A DNA stretch of 8,080 nucleotides from Emcibacter sp. (GTDB taxonomy: Bacteria; Pseudomonadota; Alphaproteobacteria; Sphingomonadales; Emcibacteraceae): NCBI GenBank assembly GCA_027019205.1, contig JALUWZ010000148.1, positions 1 through 8,080 on the forward strand, given 5' to 3'. Each line of letters opens with the position of its first letter. Position 1 is the first letter of the stretch. The position numbers were made by a program, and so were the translations under genes. Positions 1 through 6,740 of the stretch are shown piece after piece. The notes under the pieces are model-generated. The model was given only the letters and a program-made list of their open reading frames with translations, did not search any database and was not told the origin of the DNA.

Positions 1-1
1 T

Positions 2-385
2 ATCCGCGATCAGGACGGGTGTTATATCCTGTCGGTCAAAACCCCGGCCAAAGGCCTCGGACGGTTTGAAATCGAGGCAGAAATAACCGCTGATGAGGGC
101 GAGGTTCTGTTGGCGGCCTGCGCCCGAAAACCCATCGAAAAAATCCGCGAAATCTATCCGCTGGGCGGTCATATATGGGAGGTGGATATTTTCAAGGGCG
201 CCAACAAGGGGTTAATCGTCGCGGAGGTGGAGCTTTCTTCCGAAACAGAAAAAGTCACCCTGCCCGACTGGATCGGTCCCGAGGTCACCGGACTTAAAAA
301 ATTCTATAACGCCAACCTGTCGGTAAACCCGTTTAAAAGCTGGGGCGTGGCATATCAGGATCTCGTGGCGCGGCTGGGCAGCTAG
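2..385 (+). CDS. CYTH domain protein, C-terminal part (5' end outside window)
   Basis: The frame is open from the window edge to a TAG at 383-385, giving 127 visible residues. I recognise the CYTH (triphosphate tunnel metalloenzyme) pattern: a tunnel lysine in 'LSVKTP', the alternating acidic strand 'RFEIEAEI', then 'IREIYPL', 'WEVDIFKGANKGLIVAEVEL', and a C-terminal 'LPDWIGPEVTG...FYNANL'. Short bacterial CYTH proteins are about 150-160 residues, so roughly 30 N-terminal residues, including the ExExK signature, should lie upstream. Characterised family members hydrolyse inorganic triphosphate or thiamine triphosphate, or act as class IV adenylate cyclases. The substrate cannot be read from this fragment, though the short single-domain form fits a triphosphatase best (inference). 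No C-terminal CHAD domain follows. The gene converges on the J-domain gene with only three bases between the two stop codons. Confidence 0.88.
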   Translation: MRDQDGCYILSVKTPAKGLGRFEIEAEITADEGEVLLAACARKPIEKIREIYPLGGHIWEVDIFKGANKGLIVAEVELSSETEKVTLPDWIGPEVTGLKKFYNANLSVNPFKSWGVAYQDLVARLGS

Positions 386-388
386 GGG

Positions 389-889
389 TTATTTCACCGT
401 CAGCACTTCATAGGCGGTGATGATCTGCTGGAATTTTATTGCCGCCTCGCTGTCATCGAGATTGGTGTCGGGGTGATAGAGTTTGGCCATGCGGCGATAG
501 GCGGCCTTGATCTCGGCAGGTGTCGCATCATCGTCAAGGTCGAGGATAATCAGGGCATCACTGCGCCGGCGGTCCTTGCCGTAGCTTTCCTCACCGCCCA
601 TATCATAAGCCCCGCTGGTGGCATAGCCTTTGGCGGTACGCATTTCCTCCTGCGCGCGGCGGAAGGCCTCTTCCTTGCTCAGCCCTTCAAAATAATTCCA
701 GTTGCGGTTGAATTCGGCAATATGAAAGGCGCAGAACTGCCATTTTTCCTTGCTGTCCGGGGATTTTGGTGCCGGGAATTCCCCCTTGCCGGCGCAACCG
801 TCATGATCACACATCCGGACCTTTATCGGGTCCCTTTCCGTGTCATACCCGGTCCAGCGGGGAAAGGTGGAGGCTTTCGATCTTTTCAT
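389..889 (-). CDS. J-domain (DnaJ-like) protein with N-terminal Cys/His cluster
   Basis: This is a 166-residue protein. The C-terminal 55 residues (about 111-166) form a J domain: 'DALIILDLDDDATPAEIKAAYRRMAKLYHPD' with the invariant HPD at 139-141, followed by 'FQQIITAYEVL'. HPD stimulates the ATPase of Hsp70 (DnaK), so this is a probable co-chaperone. There is no G/F linker, DnaJ zinc-finger or C-terminal substrate domain, so it is a class III type J-protein with an unusual C-terminal position for the J domain. The first 70 residues carry C27-X4-C32 and C53-X2-H56, spacing that could bind one zinc ion (inference). No signal peptide or membrane segment is visible, so it should be cytosolic. 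The ATG at 889 has only a weak ribosome site. A TATACT hexamer (936-931) lies about 40 bases upstream but lacks a recognisable -35. The client is unknown. Confidence 0.85.
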   Translation of the reverse strand: MKRSKASTFPRWTGYDTERDPIKVRMCDHDGCAGKGEFPAPKSPDSKEKWQFCAFHIAEFNRNWNYFEGLSKEEAFRRAQEEMRTAKGYATSGAYDMGGEESYGKDRRRSDALIILDLDDDATPAEIKAAYRRMAKLYHPDTNLDDSEAAIKFQQIITAYEVLTVK

Positions 890-969
890 ATAACAGGTCT
901 TGATTTTTTTCAGCGTAAATTAAGCCGGGCAGTATAGCAGCAAAAGGTCATCGAAAAAAGCACCATATG

Positions 970-2574
970 TTACAGAACAGGACCGGCAGCTTTTATGCTG
1001 TCATCAACATGATCTTCATATTCCCTGAAATTATCGCGGAACAGGGCGACCAGATGGGCGGCCTGGGCATCATAGGCCGCCGGGTCCTGCCATGTGCCGC
1101 GCGGGTCGAGAACCGCCGGATCGACCCCCGGGCAGCTTGCCGGAATCTCAAAGCCGAAATTGGGGTCGGTGCGGAATTCCACATCATTGAGGGTTCCGTC
1201 AAGGGCGCCATGAAGCAGGGCGCGGGTATATTTGATCGGCATCCGGTGACCGACGCCGTAAACGCCGCCGGTCCAGCCGGTATTGACCAGCCAGCAGGTC
1301 ACCTCATGCCGGGCGATTTTCTCCCGCAGGAGATTGCCGTAAACTGTCGGGTGGCGCGGCATGAACGGCGCCCCGAAACAGGTGGAAAAGGCGGCCTGCG
1401 GTTCCTTGCCGAGGCCCTTTTCGGTCCCGGCCACCTTGGCGGTATAGCCCGACAGGAAGTGATACATCGCCTGTTCGGGGGTGAGACGCGCAATCGGTGG
1501 CATGACGCCAAAGGCATCAGCGGTCAGCATGATGATATTTTTCGGATGACCGCCAACCCCGCCCTCGGTCGTGTTGGGGATTGAGGTAATCGGATAGGCA
1601 GCACGGGTATTTTCCGCCATGCGGGCATCATCAAGATCAAGCTCGCGGGTGTCCGGGTCAATGACAACATTTTCCAGAATGGTGCCGAACATCCGCGTCG
1701 TGGCGTAAATTTCCGGCTCTGCCTCTTCTGACAGCCGGATGACCTTGGCATAGCAGCCGCCCTCGAAATTAAATACCGATGTGTCGGACCAGCCATGCTC
1801 GTCATCGCCGATCAGGGTCCGTTCCGGGTCCGCCGACAGGGTGGTTTTTCCGGTGCCGCTCAGGCCAAAGAAAATCGCCGTATCGCCGTCCTTGCCGATA
1901 TTGGCGGAACAATGCATCGGCATAATCCCCTGGGCCGGCAACAGATAATTGAGGATGGAGAAAACCGACTTTTTCATTTCCCCGGCATAGGAGGTGCCGA
2001 CAATCAGTACCAGCTTCCTGGCCATATTTATGGTGATGACTGTTTCGCTGCTGGTGCCGACTTCTGTCGGATCAATTTTCATTTCAGGGGCGTGGAGAAT
2101 GGTAAATTCCGGGGCAAATTCCGCAAGTTCGCCATATTCCGGACGGACCAGCAGGTTACGGATAAAAAGACTGTGCCACGGGCTTGAGGAGATGGTCCTG
2201 ACCGCAATCCGGCAGGCCGGGTCGGTGCCGCCGTAAAGATCCTGAACATACAGATCACGCTGATCAAGATAGGCCAGAACCCGGTCATGGATTTTGTCAA
2301 AATTTTCTTCCGTGATCGGCACATTGACCTTGCCCCACCAGATATTATCCTCGGAACTCTGTTCCTTTACCATGAATTTGTCATTGGCGGACCGGCCTGT
2401 ATGAACCCCCGTTTCAACCACAAGGGCACCGCCCTTGCCAATCACACCGGCATTCTGTCTGATGGTATGCTCATAGAGAATTGCCGCATTCATATTCCAG
2501 TAGATATTTTTATCCGTGGAAATATTCTGCTCGTCAAGACCATGAGCGCTGATATATTTGCCGATATTTTTCAT
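970..2574 (-). CDS. pckA: Phosphoenolpyruvate carboxykinase (ATP)
   Basis: This 534-residue cytosolic enzyme converts oxaloacetate plus ATP to PEP, CO2 and ADP, the first committed step of gluconeogenesis from TCA-cycle intermediates. Its length is typical of the ATP-dependent family. Visible motifs in order are the substrate-binding arginine in 'HTGRSANDKF' (R61), 'SYAGEMKKS' (195-203, metal/substrate lysines), 'MPMHCSAN' (H221), the kinase-1a P-loop 'GLSGTGKTTLSADP' (237-250), the metal-binding 'GDDEHGW' (256-262), and 'RMPIKYTRALLHGAL' (444-458). All expected catalytic residues appear intact. The ATG at 2574 is preceded by AAGGA (2590-2586, - strand) with an 11-base spacing, and fits the family N-terminus. 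It is transcribed divergently from chvI, an arrangement known from many Alphaproteobacteria, so shared control through the spacer is plausible. No clear hairpin terminator follows the stop. Confidence 0.98.
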   Translation of the reverse strand: MKNIGKYISAHGLDEQNISTDKNIYWNMNAAILYEHTIRQNAGVIGKGGALVVETGVHTGRSANDKFMVKEQSSEDNIWWGKVNVPITEENFDKIHDRVLAYLDQRDLYVQDLYGGTDPACRIAVRTISSSPWHSLFIRNLLVRPEYGELAEFAPEFTILHAPEMKIDPTEVGTSSETVITINMARKLVLIVGTSYAGEMKKSVFSILNYLLPAQGIMPMHCSANIGKDGDTAIFFGLSGTGKTTLSADPERTLIGDDEHGWSDTSVFNFEGGCYAKVIRLSEEAEPEIYATTRMFGTILENVVIDPDTRELDLDDARMAENTRAAYPITSIPNTTEGGVGGHPKNIIMLTADAFGVMPPIARLTPEQAMYHFLSGYTAKVAGTEKGLGKEPQAAFSTCFGAPFMPRHPTVYGNLLREKIARHEVTCWLVNTGWTGGVYGVGHRMPIKYTRALLHGALDGTLNDVEFRTDPNFGFEIPASCPGVDPAVLDPRGTWQDPAAYDAQAAHLVALFRDNFREYEDHVDDSIKAAGPVL

Positions 2575-2582
2575 CTTTGCCG

Positions 2583-2621
2583 TTATCCTTGTTTATCACC
2601 ATTCTCTGGGTTTATCGCCAT
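2583..2621 (-). other. Possible 12-codon upstream ORF in pckA leader
   Basis: An ATG within the upstream copy of the leader repeat opens a 12-codon frame (MAINPENGDKQG) ending in TAA at 2585-2583, eight bases before the pckA ATG and out of frame with it. There is only a weak purine run (CCAGAGA) as ribosome site. It overlaps the pckA ribosome-binding site, so if translated it could influence pckA initiation. It may equally be chance. There is no residue bias of the kind seen in attenuator peptides. Confidence 0.15.
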
Positions 2622-2628
2622 TCTCTGG
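2592..2628 (-). repeat. Tandem 18-base direct repeat in the pckA leader
   Basis: Two copies of an 18-base unit (2592-2609 and 2611-2628) differ at one base and lie one base apart, a period of 19. Read toward pckA, each copy is CCAGAGAATGGYGATAAA. The core CCA-N5-TGG has dyad symmetry. The downstream copy ends 17 bases before the pckA start codon and abuts its ribosome-binding AAGGA. The placement in the leader suggests an operator pair or an RNA element, but a simple duplication is also possible. Function is inferred from position only. Confidence 0.75.
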
Positions 2629-2682
2629 AATTAAATCTGTTGTCCTCAATTTTGCCTTAGTTCTTCGTCAGGCTGAAATTCC

Positions 2683-2713
2683 GGGTTGTTCCCGTGAAAT
2701 AACCCTGTGGGAA
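2683..2713. promoter_or_regulatory. Overlapping inverted repeats in pckA/chvI spacer
   Basis: GGGTTGTT (2683-2690) pairs with AATAACCC (2698-2705) across a 7-base loop, using one G-U pair on the + strand. Overlapping it, TTCCC (2689-2693) pairs with GGGAA (2709-2713), and CCC-TGT-GGG (2703-2711) is a third small dyad. The pairings are mutually exclusive, so as RNA they could switch. As DNA they could be a regulator site. This block lies about 110-140 bases upstream of pckA and about 190-220 bases upstream of chvI. It is upstream of the predicted chvI promoter, so an operator or pckA-leader role is more likely than a chvI-leader role. Confidence 0.35.
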
Positions 2714-2767
2714 TCGCCCATATGGATGTTGAAATCAAGTAGCAATCGTAAAAATTTGCGGATTATT

Positions 2768-2796
2768 TTGATAACATGCTGAAATATATGCATAAT
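2768..2796 (+). promoter_or_regulatory. Predicted sigma70-type promoter of the chvI cluster
   Basis: TTGATA (2768-2773) and CATAAT (2791-2796) are separated by exactly 17 bases. Each matches five of six consensus positions. Transcription would start near 2803, giving a leader of about 100 bases before chvI. It is the best promoter-like match I found in the spacer and faces the chvI-to-ptsH cluster. It is a sequence match only. Confidence 0.6.
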
Positions 2797-2901
2797 ACAA
2801 TTATAGATTGGATGATATCCTGACGGGGAAATACTTACCGTTGGACAGAAATCATGTTAATCTGTTAAAGATTCGCCCAAAAGGATAAGGAAAAAAGCGA
2901 A

Positions 2902-3618
2902 ATGGCCGTAAAAATAACCCTCGTTGATGATGACCGGAATATTCTGACCTCAATCAGCATGGCACTGGACTCAGAAGGTTTCGAGGTGACAACCTGTTGT
3001 GACGGGGCCGAGGCGCTGGCGAGTTTTGATGTCAATGAGCCGGACCTTGCGGTACTTGACATCAAGATGCCCAGAATGGACGGCATGGAATTATTACGAC
3101 GGCTGCGGGAAAAATACAATTTTCCGGTGATCTTCCTGACTTCGAAAGATGACGAGATTGATGAAATGCTTGGCCTGAAGATGGGCGCGGATGACTATAT
3201 TACCAAGCCATTTTCCCAGCGTCTGCTGATTGAGCGGATCAGAACCATATTGCGCCGGGTGGAGGCAGTAAGGAAACCCGGCCAGAAGGGCGGGGGTGAT
3301 TTTCAGGATGAGGATGGCATTCTGCTGCGGGGCCGTCTGAAACTTGACCCGTTGCGTCATGTCTGTGAATGGGCAGGGAAGGATGTCCGGCTGACGGTGA
3401 CGGAATTTCTGATTCTGGAGGCTCTGGCCCACCGCCCGGGTCATGTGAAAAGCCGGGATCAACTGATGGATATTGCCTATAATGATGACGTTTATGTCGA
3501 TGACCGGACCATTGACAGTCATATCAAACGCCTGCGCAAGAAATTCCGCAATGTGGATCCGGATTTTGACGGTATAGAGACCTTGTATGGCGTCGGATAC
3601 AGATATAGTGAAAGCTGA
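2902..3618 (+). CDS. chvI: Two-component response regulator ChvI
   Basis: This is a 238-residue OmpR/PhoB-type regulator. The receiver (about 1-120) has the acidic pocket D9-D10, the phosphoacceptor D53 in 'LAVLDIKMPRMDG', T80/S81 and K102 in 'DDYITKPFS'. The C-terminal winged helix (about 140-238) has 'LTVTEFLILEALAHRPGHVKSRDQLMDIAY', the 'VDDRTIDSHIKRLRKKF' recognition helix, and the terminal 'GVGYRY' wing. Its partner kinase ChvG is encoded directly downstream with overlapping ends. In Rhizobiales and Caulobacter, ChvG-ChvI (ExoS-ChvI) responds to acid and envelope stress and controls surface polysaccharide, motility and metabolic genes. The same role is inferred here. The start ATG is preceded by AAGGA at 2887-2891 with 10 bases spacing. 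It is the first gene of a probable operon running through ptsH. Confidence 0.95.
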   Translation: MAVKITLVDDDRNILTSISMALDSEGFEVTTCCDGAEALASFDVNEPDLAVLDIKMPRMDGMELLRRLREKYNFPVIFLTSKDDEIDEMLGLKMGADDYITKPFSQRLLIERIRTILRRVEAVRKPGQKGGGDFQDEDGILLRGRLKLDPLRHVCEWAGKDVRLTVTEFLILEALAHRPGHVKSRDQLMDIAYNDDVYVDDRTIDSHIKRLRKKFRNVDPDFDGIETLYGVGYRYSES

Positions 3619-5281
3619 CGGCACGGACGGGAAAAATAAACAGGGGGCAGATGCAGATGAGGCGGAGGTAAGGCTGCTGCGTCCGAAACGACGGGTATCG
3701 CCGCTGACCTTCCGGATTCTGGCGATAAATCTCATCGCGCTCGGCTTTCTGGCCGGCGGTATCCTCTATATTGATCAATATCAGGAAACCATGATTCACT
3801 CACGGATTGAGGCCCTGGTCAAGGATGCCGAGGTCATGGCCAGCACCCTCGGCGAAGCGGCAACAGTGGATGCAGATCAGGCCGAACTGCGTCTGAAGCC
3901 CGCAGAACAAATTATTACCCGGGTCGTCGGGGTGACAAAAAACCGCACCCGTCTTTTTGGCGTTGACGGTAAATTGTGGCTCGACAGCCGGGACCTTGCG
4001 GTTGATCAGTCTGTTATCATTGACAGCTTGCCGGCCCATGAGGGGTGGAGCCGTTTTCGGGACGGGTTTGTCAATAAAATTTCCGGCATACTGGACAGTT
4101 TGCATCATCAGGAGAAGCTCGAATTATATCACGAAGTCCGGCAGCAGGTCGCCAGCGACTATCCGGAGGTTATGGCGGCACTGGAAGGAGAAACCAGCAC
4201 CCGGATCAGACGGCTGTCTGACGGAGCGGATATTATTACCGTCGCCGCCCCGGTCCAGCGCTTTCGCCGGGTTCTCGGCGCATTGCTGCTGTCGGTGGAT
4301 ACAAGGGATATCAGGCAGGCCGTCCAGCAGACCCGGATAACCTTTCTCAGGTTTTTCGGCATTGTGCTGCTGGTGACCTTGCTGCTGTCCTTTTTCCTTG
4401 CGCGGACTATTGTCCGGCCGATATTGCGGCTGGCACGGTCGGCGGACCGGATCAGCGCCGGGACCCATACCGGGGCGGATATTCCGGATTATTCCGCCCG
4501 CAATGACGAGGTCGGCGACCTGTCCCGGTCCCTGAAGGAGATGACACTCGCCCTGGCCCGACAAATCGATGCGGTGGCGGCCTTTGCCGCAGATGTTTCT
4601 CACGAGTTGAAAAATCCGCTGACATCGCTGAGAAGTGCGGTGGAAACCCTGTCTCTGGCCCAGACACCGGAAGCCAAGGCAAAATTGCTGGCGATCATTG
4701 CCGATGATGTCGGGCGGCTGGACCGGTTGATCACCGATATTTCCAATGCCTCAAGGCTCGATGCCGAGATATCGCGCAGTCCAATGACAGAGGTTAATCT
4801 CAAAAACCTGCTGGAAACCCTGATTGATCTTTATGATTCGTCTCAAGGCGGCAAAATTCCGGCCCTGCAGCTTGATATTGCTGCGGTACGGAAACCGGAC
4901 CGGGCCTTTTATGTGCGGGGGCTGGAGGGCCAGCTGGGCCAGCTGTTTCGCAACCTGATAGATAACGCCATTTCCTTTTCACAGAAAGAGGGTGTGGTCC
5001 GTATCGCCCTGCGCCAGACCAGAGAGATGATAGAGGTTACGGTCGAGGATAGCGGGCCGGGCATTCCCGAAGACAAGCTTGAGGATATTTTTGACCGTTT
5101 TTACTCGGAACGTCCGCGCGCCGAGGCTTTCGGCAAACATTCAGGGCTGGGCCTGAGCATCTGCAAACAGATCGCAGAAGCCCATGGCGGGGCAATCATT
5201 GCCGAAAACCGTAAACGTGGCGGGGCCAGATTCATCGTCCAGCTGCGCCATTCCCCGGGCGGGGCGGAGACCGCCTCATGA
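3587..5281 (+). CDS. chvG: Sensor histidine kinase ChvG
   Basis: This is a 564-residue inner-membrane kinase. A charged cytoplasmic N-terminus (1-42) precedes a first membrane helix (about 43-63), a periplasmic sensing domain of about 190 residues, and a second helix (about 254-273, 'GIVLLVTLLLSFFLA'). HAMP follows (about 274-325), then the HisKA H-box 'FAADVSHELKNPLTSLRSA' with H339. The ATPase domain has N-box 'NLIDNA' (456-461), G1 'DSGPGIP' (488-494), F-box 'FDRFYSERP' and G2 'GLGLSI' (520-525). The kinase should phosphorylate D53 of ChvI. In rhizobia the periplasmic inhibitor ExoR binds this sensor; no exoR is in this window. The start is uncertain: ATG 3587 overlaps chvI by 32 bases and lacks a good ribosome site, and GTG 3608 is an in-frame alternative. 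Either implies translational coupling. Its stop overlaps the hprK start (ATGA). Confidence 0.94.
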   Translation: MASDTDIVKADGTDGKNKQGADADEAEVRLLRPKRRVSPLTFRILAINLIALGFLAGGILYIDQYQETMIHSRIEALVKDAEVMASTLGEAATVDADQAELRLKPAEQIITRVVGVTKNRTRLFGVDGKLWLDSRDLAVDQSVIIDSLPAHEGWSRFRDGFVNKISGILDSLHHQEKLELYHEVRQQVASDYPEVMAALEGETSTRIRRLSDGADIITVAAPVQRFRRVLGALLLSVDTRDIRQAVQQTRITFLRFFGIVLLVTLLLSFFLARTIVRPILRLARSADRISAGTHTGADIPDYSARNDEVGDLSRSLKEMTLALARQIDAVAAFAADVSHELKNPLTSLRSAVETLSLAQTPEAKAKLLAIIADDVGRLDRLITDISNASRLDAEISRSPMTEVNLKNLLETLIDLYDSSQGGKIPALQLDIAAVRKPDRAFYVRGLEGQLGQLFRNLIDNAISFSQKEGVVRIALRQTREMIEVTVEDSGPGIPEDKLEDIFDRFYSERPRAEAFGKHSGLGLSICKQIAEAHGGAIIAENRKRGGARFIVQLRHSPGGAETAS

Positions 5282-5712
5282 GGTTAATTCACGCGACCGG
5301 GATTTATGTTGACGGCAGGGGGGTGTTGCTCAGGGGGCCGTCCGGGTCGGGAAAATCCGATCTGGCCCTGCGGATGATGGCGCGGGGCGCAGAATTGATC
5401 GGGGATGATTATATCCGGCTTTCCGGGGCGGAAAATGGTTCATTGCTAATGGCGGCGCCTGAAAATATCGCCGGCAGGATCGAGGTGCGCAATGTCGGCA
5501 TTCTCGCGGTCCCAAATCGCCCCGAGGCCCCGCTTGATCTGGTGCTTGACCTTCAGCCCGCAGGGGAAATCCGGCTTCTTGAGCGGCTGCCGGAGGGCAA
5601 GACCGTTACGCTTGAAGGGGTGGATATTTCCGGTCTTGATTTCTACGCTTTTGAGGCCTCGGCACCGGAAAAATTGCGGGCGGCGCTGAAAATTTTATCC
5701 CGGAAAGTTTGA
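5278..5712 (+). CDS. hprK: HPr kinase/phosphorylase, short alphaproteobacterial form
   Basis: At 144 residues this is only the catalytic domain. Classical HprK of Firmicutes is about 310 residues with an extra N-terminal domain, and the short form is known in Alphaproteobacteria. Visible are 'GVLLRGPSGSGKSDLALRMM' with Walker A at 20-27, 'AELIGDDYIRL' with D43-D44 (expected phosphorylase/kinase catalytic acid pair), and 'IAGRIEVRNVGI' (64-75), matching the HprK signature around ExRxxGI. The enzyme phosphorylates, and possibly dephosphorylates, the regulatory serine of HPr. That serine is conserved in the HPr encoded three genes downstream (S53). It lacks the long C-terminal region implicated in HPr contact in the full-length enzyme, so docking must differ or be reduced (inference). 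Its ATG overlaps the chvG stop by four bases, so translation is probably coupled. Confidence 0.93.
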   Translation: MRLIHATGIYVDGRGVLLRGPSGSGKSDLALRMMARGAELIGDDYIRLSGAENGSLLMAAPENIAGRIEVRNVGILAVPNRPEAPLDLVLDLQPAGEIRLLERLPEGKTVTLEGVDISGLDFYAFEASAPEKLRAALKILSRKV

Positions 5713-5774
5713 CAAAGATTGACTCTGGCAGTTGCATGGCTTTTACTTCACCTGTGATCATCTGGGAAAATCGT

Positions 5775-6677
5775 ATGGGCACCGAACAAAAAGACAAGAA
5801 AGCACCGTTGAGACTATATCTGATTACCGGCCTGTCGGGGGCGGGCAAGTCTTCGGCGTTGAAGCTGCTGGAAGATCTGGATTATGAGGCGATTGATAAC
5901 CTGCCGGTATCGCTGCTGTCCACCGTGGTGGATATGATGATTTCCGGCCCGGAAGGGTCGCTTGGACCGGACCCGCGCCCGGCGCTTGCCATCGGTATTG
6001 ATGCCCGGACATGGAATTTTCAGCCGGAAGGAATCGTTAAAAATCTGGCAAAGCTCAGGGCGCGGACGGACATCATCCTGAAAATCCTGTATTTTGACAG
6101 CAGTAACGAGGTGCTGGCCCGGCGCTTTACCGAAACCCGGCGCAAGCATCCCCTGACCCGGGGGCGGCAGGTTACGGACGGCATCATACAGGAACGGCAG
6201 ATGATGGATAGCATCCGCGCCGAAGCCGATTATATTTTTGATACCTCTGACAGCGATATTCAGCAATTGCGTCAGACATTGCGCCAGCAGTTCGAACGCG
6301 GCCATGGCGGGGATTTGAGCATCATGATCAGTTCCTTTGCCTATCCGCGCGGCCTGCCACGGGATGCGGATCTGGTCTTTGATGTCCGTTTCCTGCGCAA
6401 CCCTCATTATGTTGACAGTCTGAAACCCCTGACCGGTATTGACCGGGAGATACAGGACTATGTCGCGCAGGATGAAAAATTTTCTGAATTTTTTGCCAGA
6501 ATAAGTGACTTGATCTTATTCTCCCTGCCTGAGTATAAAAGGGAGGGCAAATCTTATTTGAAAATCGCCTTTGGCTGCACCGGTGGCAGGCACCGGTCGG
6601 TATTTATGGCCGAGAAGATGGCAGGGCTGCTCAGGGAGAAGGGGTTTGAAGCAAATCTCTATCACAGGGAATTATAG
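5775..6677 (+). CDS. rapZ: RNase adapter / nucleotide-binding protein RapZ
   Basis: From the ATG at 5775 the protein has 300 residues. Walker A 'GLSGAGKSSALK' (19-30) is followed by 'DNLPVSLL' (41-48), 'AIGIDAR' and a DUF-like body with 'LTRGRQVTDGIIQERQ'. The C-terminal RNA-binding domain has 'SFAYPRGLPRDADLVFDVRFLRNPHY', 'PLTGID' and 'IAFGCTGGRHRSVFMAEK', the hallmark of the family. In E. coli, RapZ binds GlmZ/GlmY RNAs, delivers GlmZ to RNase E and senses glucosamine-6-phosphate; the alphaproteobacterial role is less defined. I chose 5775 because GGGAA (5764-5768) sits six bases upstream and the family homology begins soon after. In-frame ATG 5736 and a TTG at 5709 overlapping the hprK stop are alternatives that would add 13 or 22 non-conserved residues. 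The location between hprK and the EIIA gene supports a link to PTS control. Confidence 0.93.
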   Translation: MGTEQKDKKAPLRLYLITGLSGAGKSSALKLLEDLDYEAIDNLPVSLLSTVVDMMISGPEGSLGPDPRPALAIGIDARTWNFQPEGIVKNLAKLRARTDIILKILYFDSSNEVLARRFTETRRKHPLTRGRQVTDGIIQERQMMDSIRAEADYIFDTSDSDIQQLRQTLRQQFERGHGGDLSIMISSFAYPRGLPRDADLVFDVRFLRNPHYVDSLKPLTGIDREIQDYVAQDEKFSEFFARISDLILFSLPEYKREGKSYLKIAFGCTGGRHRSVFMAEKMAGLLREKGFEANLYHREL

Positions 6678-6713
6678 CATCATGGGGAATTATAGAATCA
6701 TGGGGAATTATGG
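6667..6713 (+). repeat. 18-base tandem repeat spanning the rapZ stop codon
   Basis: GGGAATTATAGMATCATG occurs at 6667-6684 and 6685-6702 with one difference, and a third copy is begun at 6703-6711 (GGGAATTAT). The period of 18 is a multiple of three, and the rapZ TAG (6675-6677) lies inside the first copy. The second copy therefore holds another in-frame TAG, and the frame reads '..GEL stop HHGEL stop NHGELW..'. This looks like replication-slippage duplication at the gene end. It occupies most of the 63-base gap before the EIIA gene. Confidence 0.8.
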
Positions 6714-6740
6714 CAAACCGGAAAATATGGATAGAAACCA

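Larger units (their letters stand above)
2575..2901. promoter_or_regulatory. Divergent pckA/chvI intergenic regulatory region
   Basis: This 327-base AT-rich spacer contains no convincing gene. It must hold the promoters of both pckA (- strand) and the chvI cluster (+ strand). Three structures stand out and are listed separately: a tandem repeat just upstream of pckA (2592-2628), overlapping dyads in the middle (2683-2713), and a good sigma70-like promoter for chvI (2768-2796). I could not find an equally good promoter for pckA on the - strand. The best candidate is TTGCTA, a 17-base spacer and TATGGG, read around 2746-2718, and it is weak, so pckA may need an activator. Confidence 0.6.

Noticed and set aside
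473..937. 154-codon + strand frame opposite the J-domain gene
   Set aside because: The opposite strand carries an unmistakable HPD J domain. This frame shows no motif and no ribosome site that I can support.
945..972. Terminator after pckA (T-run just past the stop on the - strand)
   Set aside because: Six consecutive T are present, but no stem of useful length immediately precedes them; only the CATATG palindrome is there.
967..1584. 205-codon open frame on the + strand opposite pckA
   Set aside because: It lies entirely on the antisense of a gene with complete PEPCK motifs. Its composition is typical of a GC-rich shadow frame and it has no recognisable domain.
2841..2869. Second chvI promoter (TTGGAC ... 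GTTAAA)
   Set aside because: The -10 match is poor and the site is much weaker than TTGATA-N17-CATAAT just upstream.
3094..3735. 213-codon - strand frame across the chvI/chvG junction
   Set aside because: It is antisense to the receiver and winged-helix motifs of ChvI and the start of ChvG, with no identifiable domain of its own.
5709..5774. Longer rapZ starting at TTG 5709 (322 residues) or ATG 5736 (313 residues)
   Set aside because: The extra residues do not resemble the RapZ N-terminus. The TTG sits too close to its purine run, while ATG 5775 has a properly spaced GGGAA. The longer forms cannot be fully excluded.
5814..6407. 197-codon - strand frame inside rapZ
   Set aside because: It is a shadow of the conserved RapZ coding sequence, with no independent motif.
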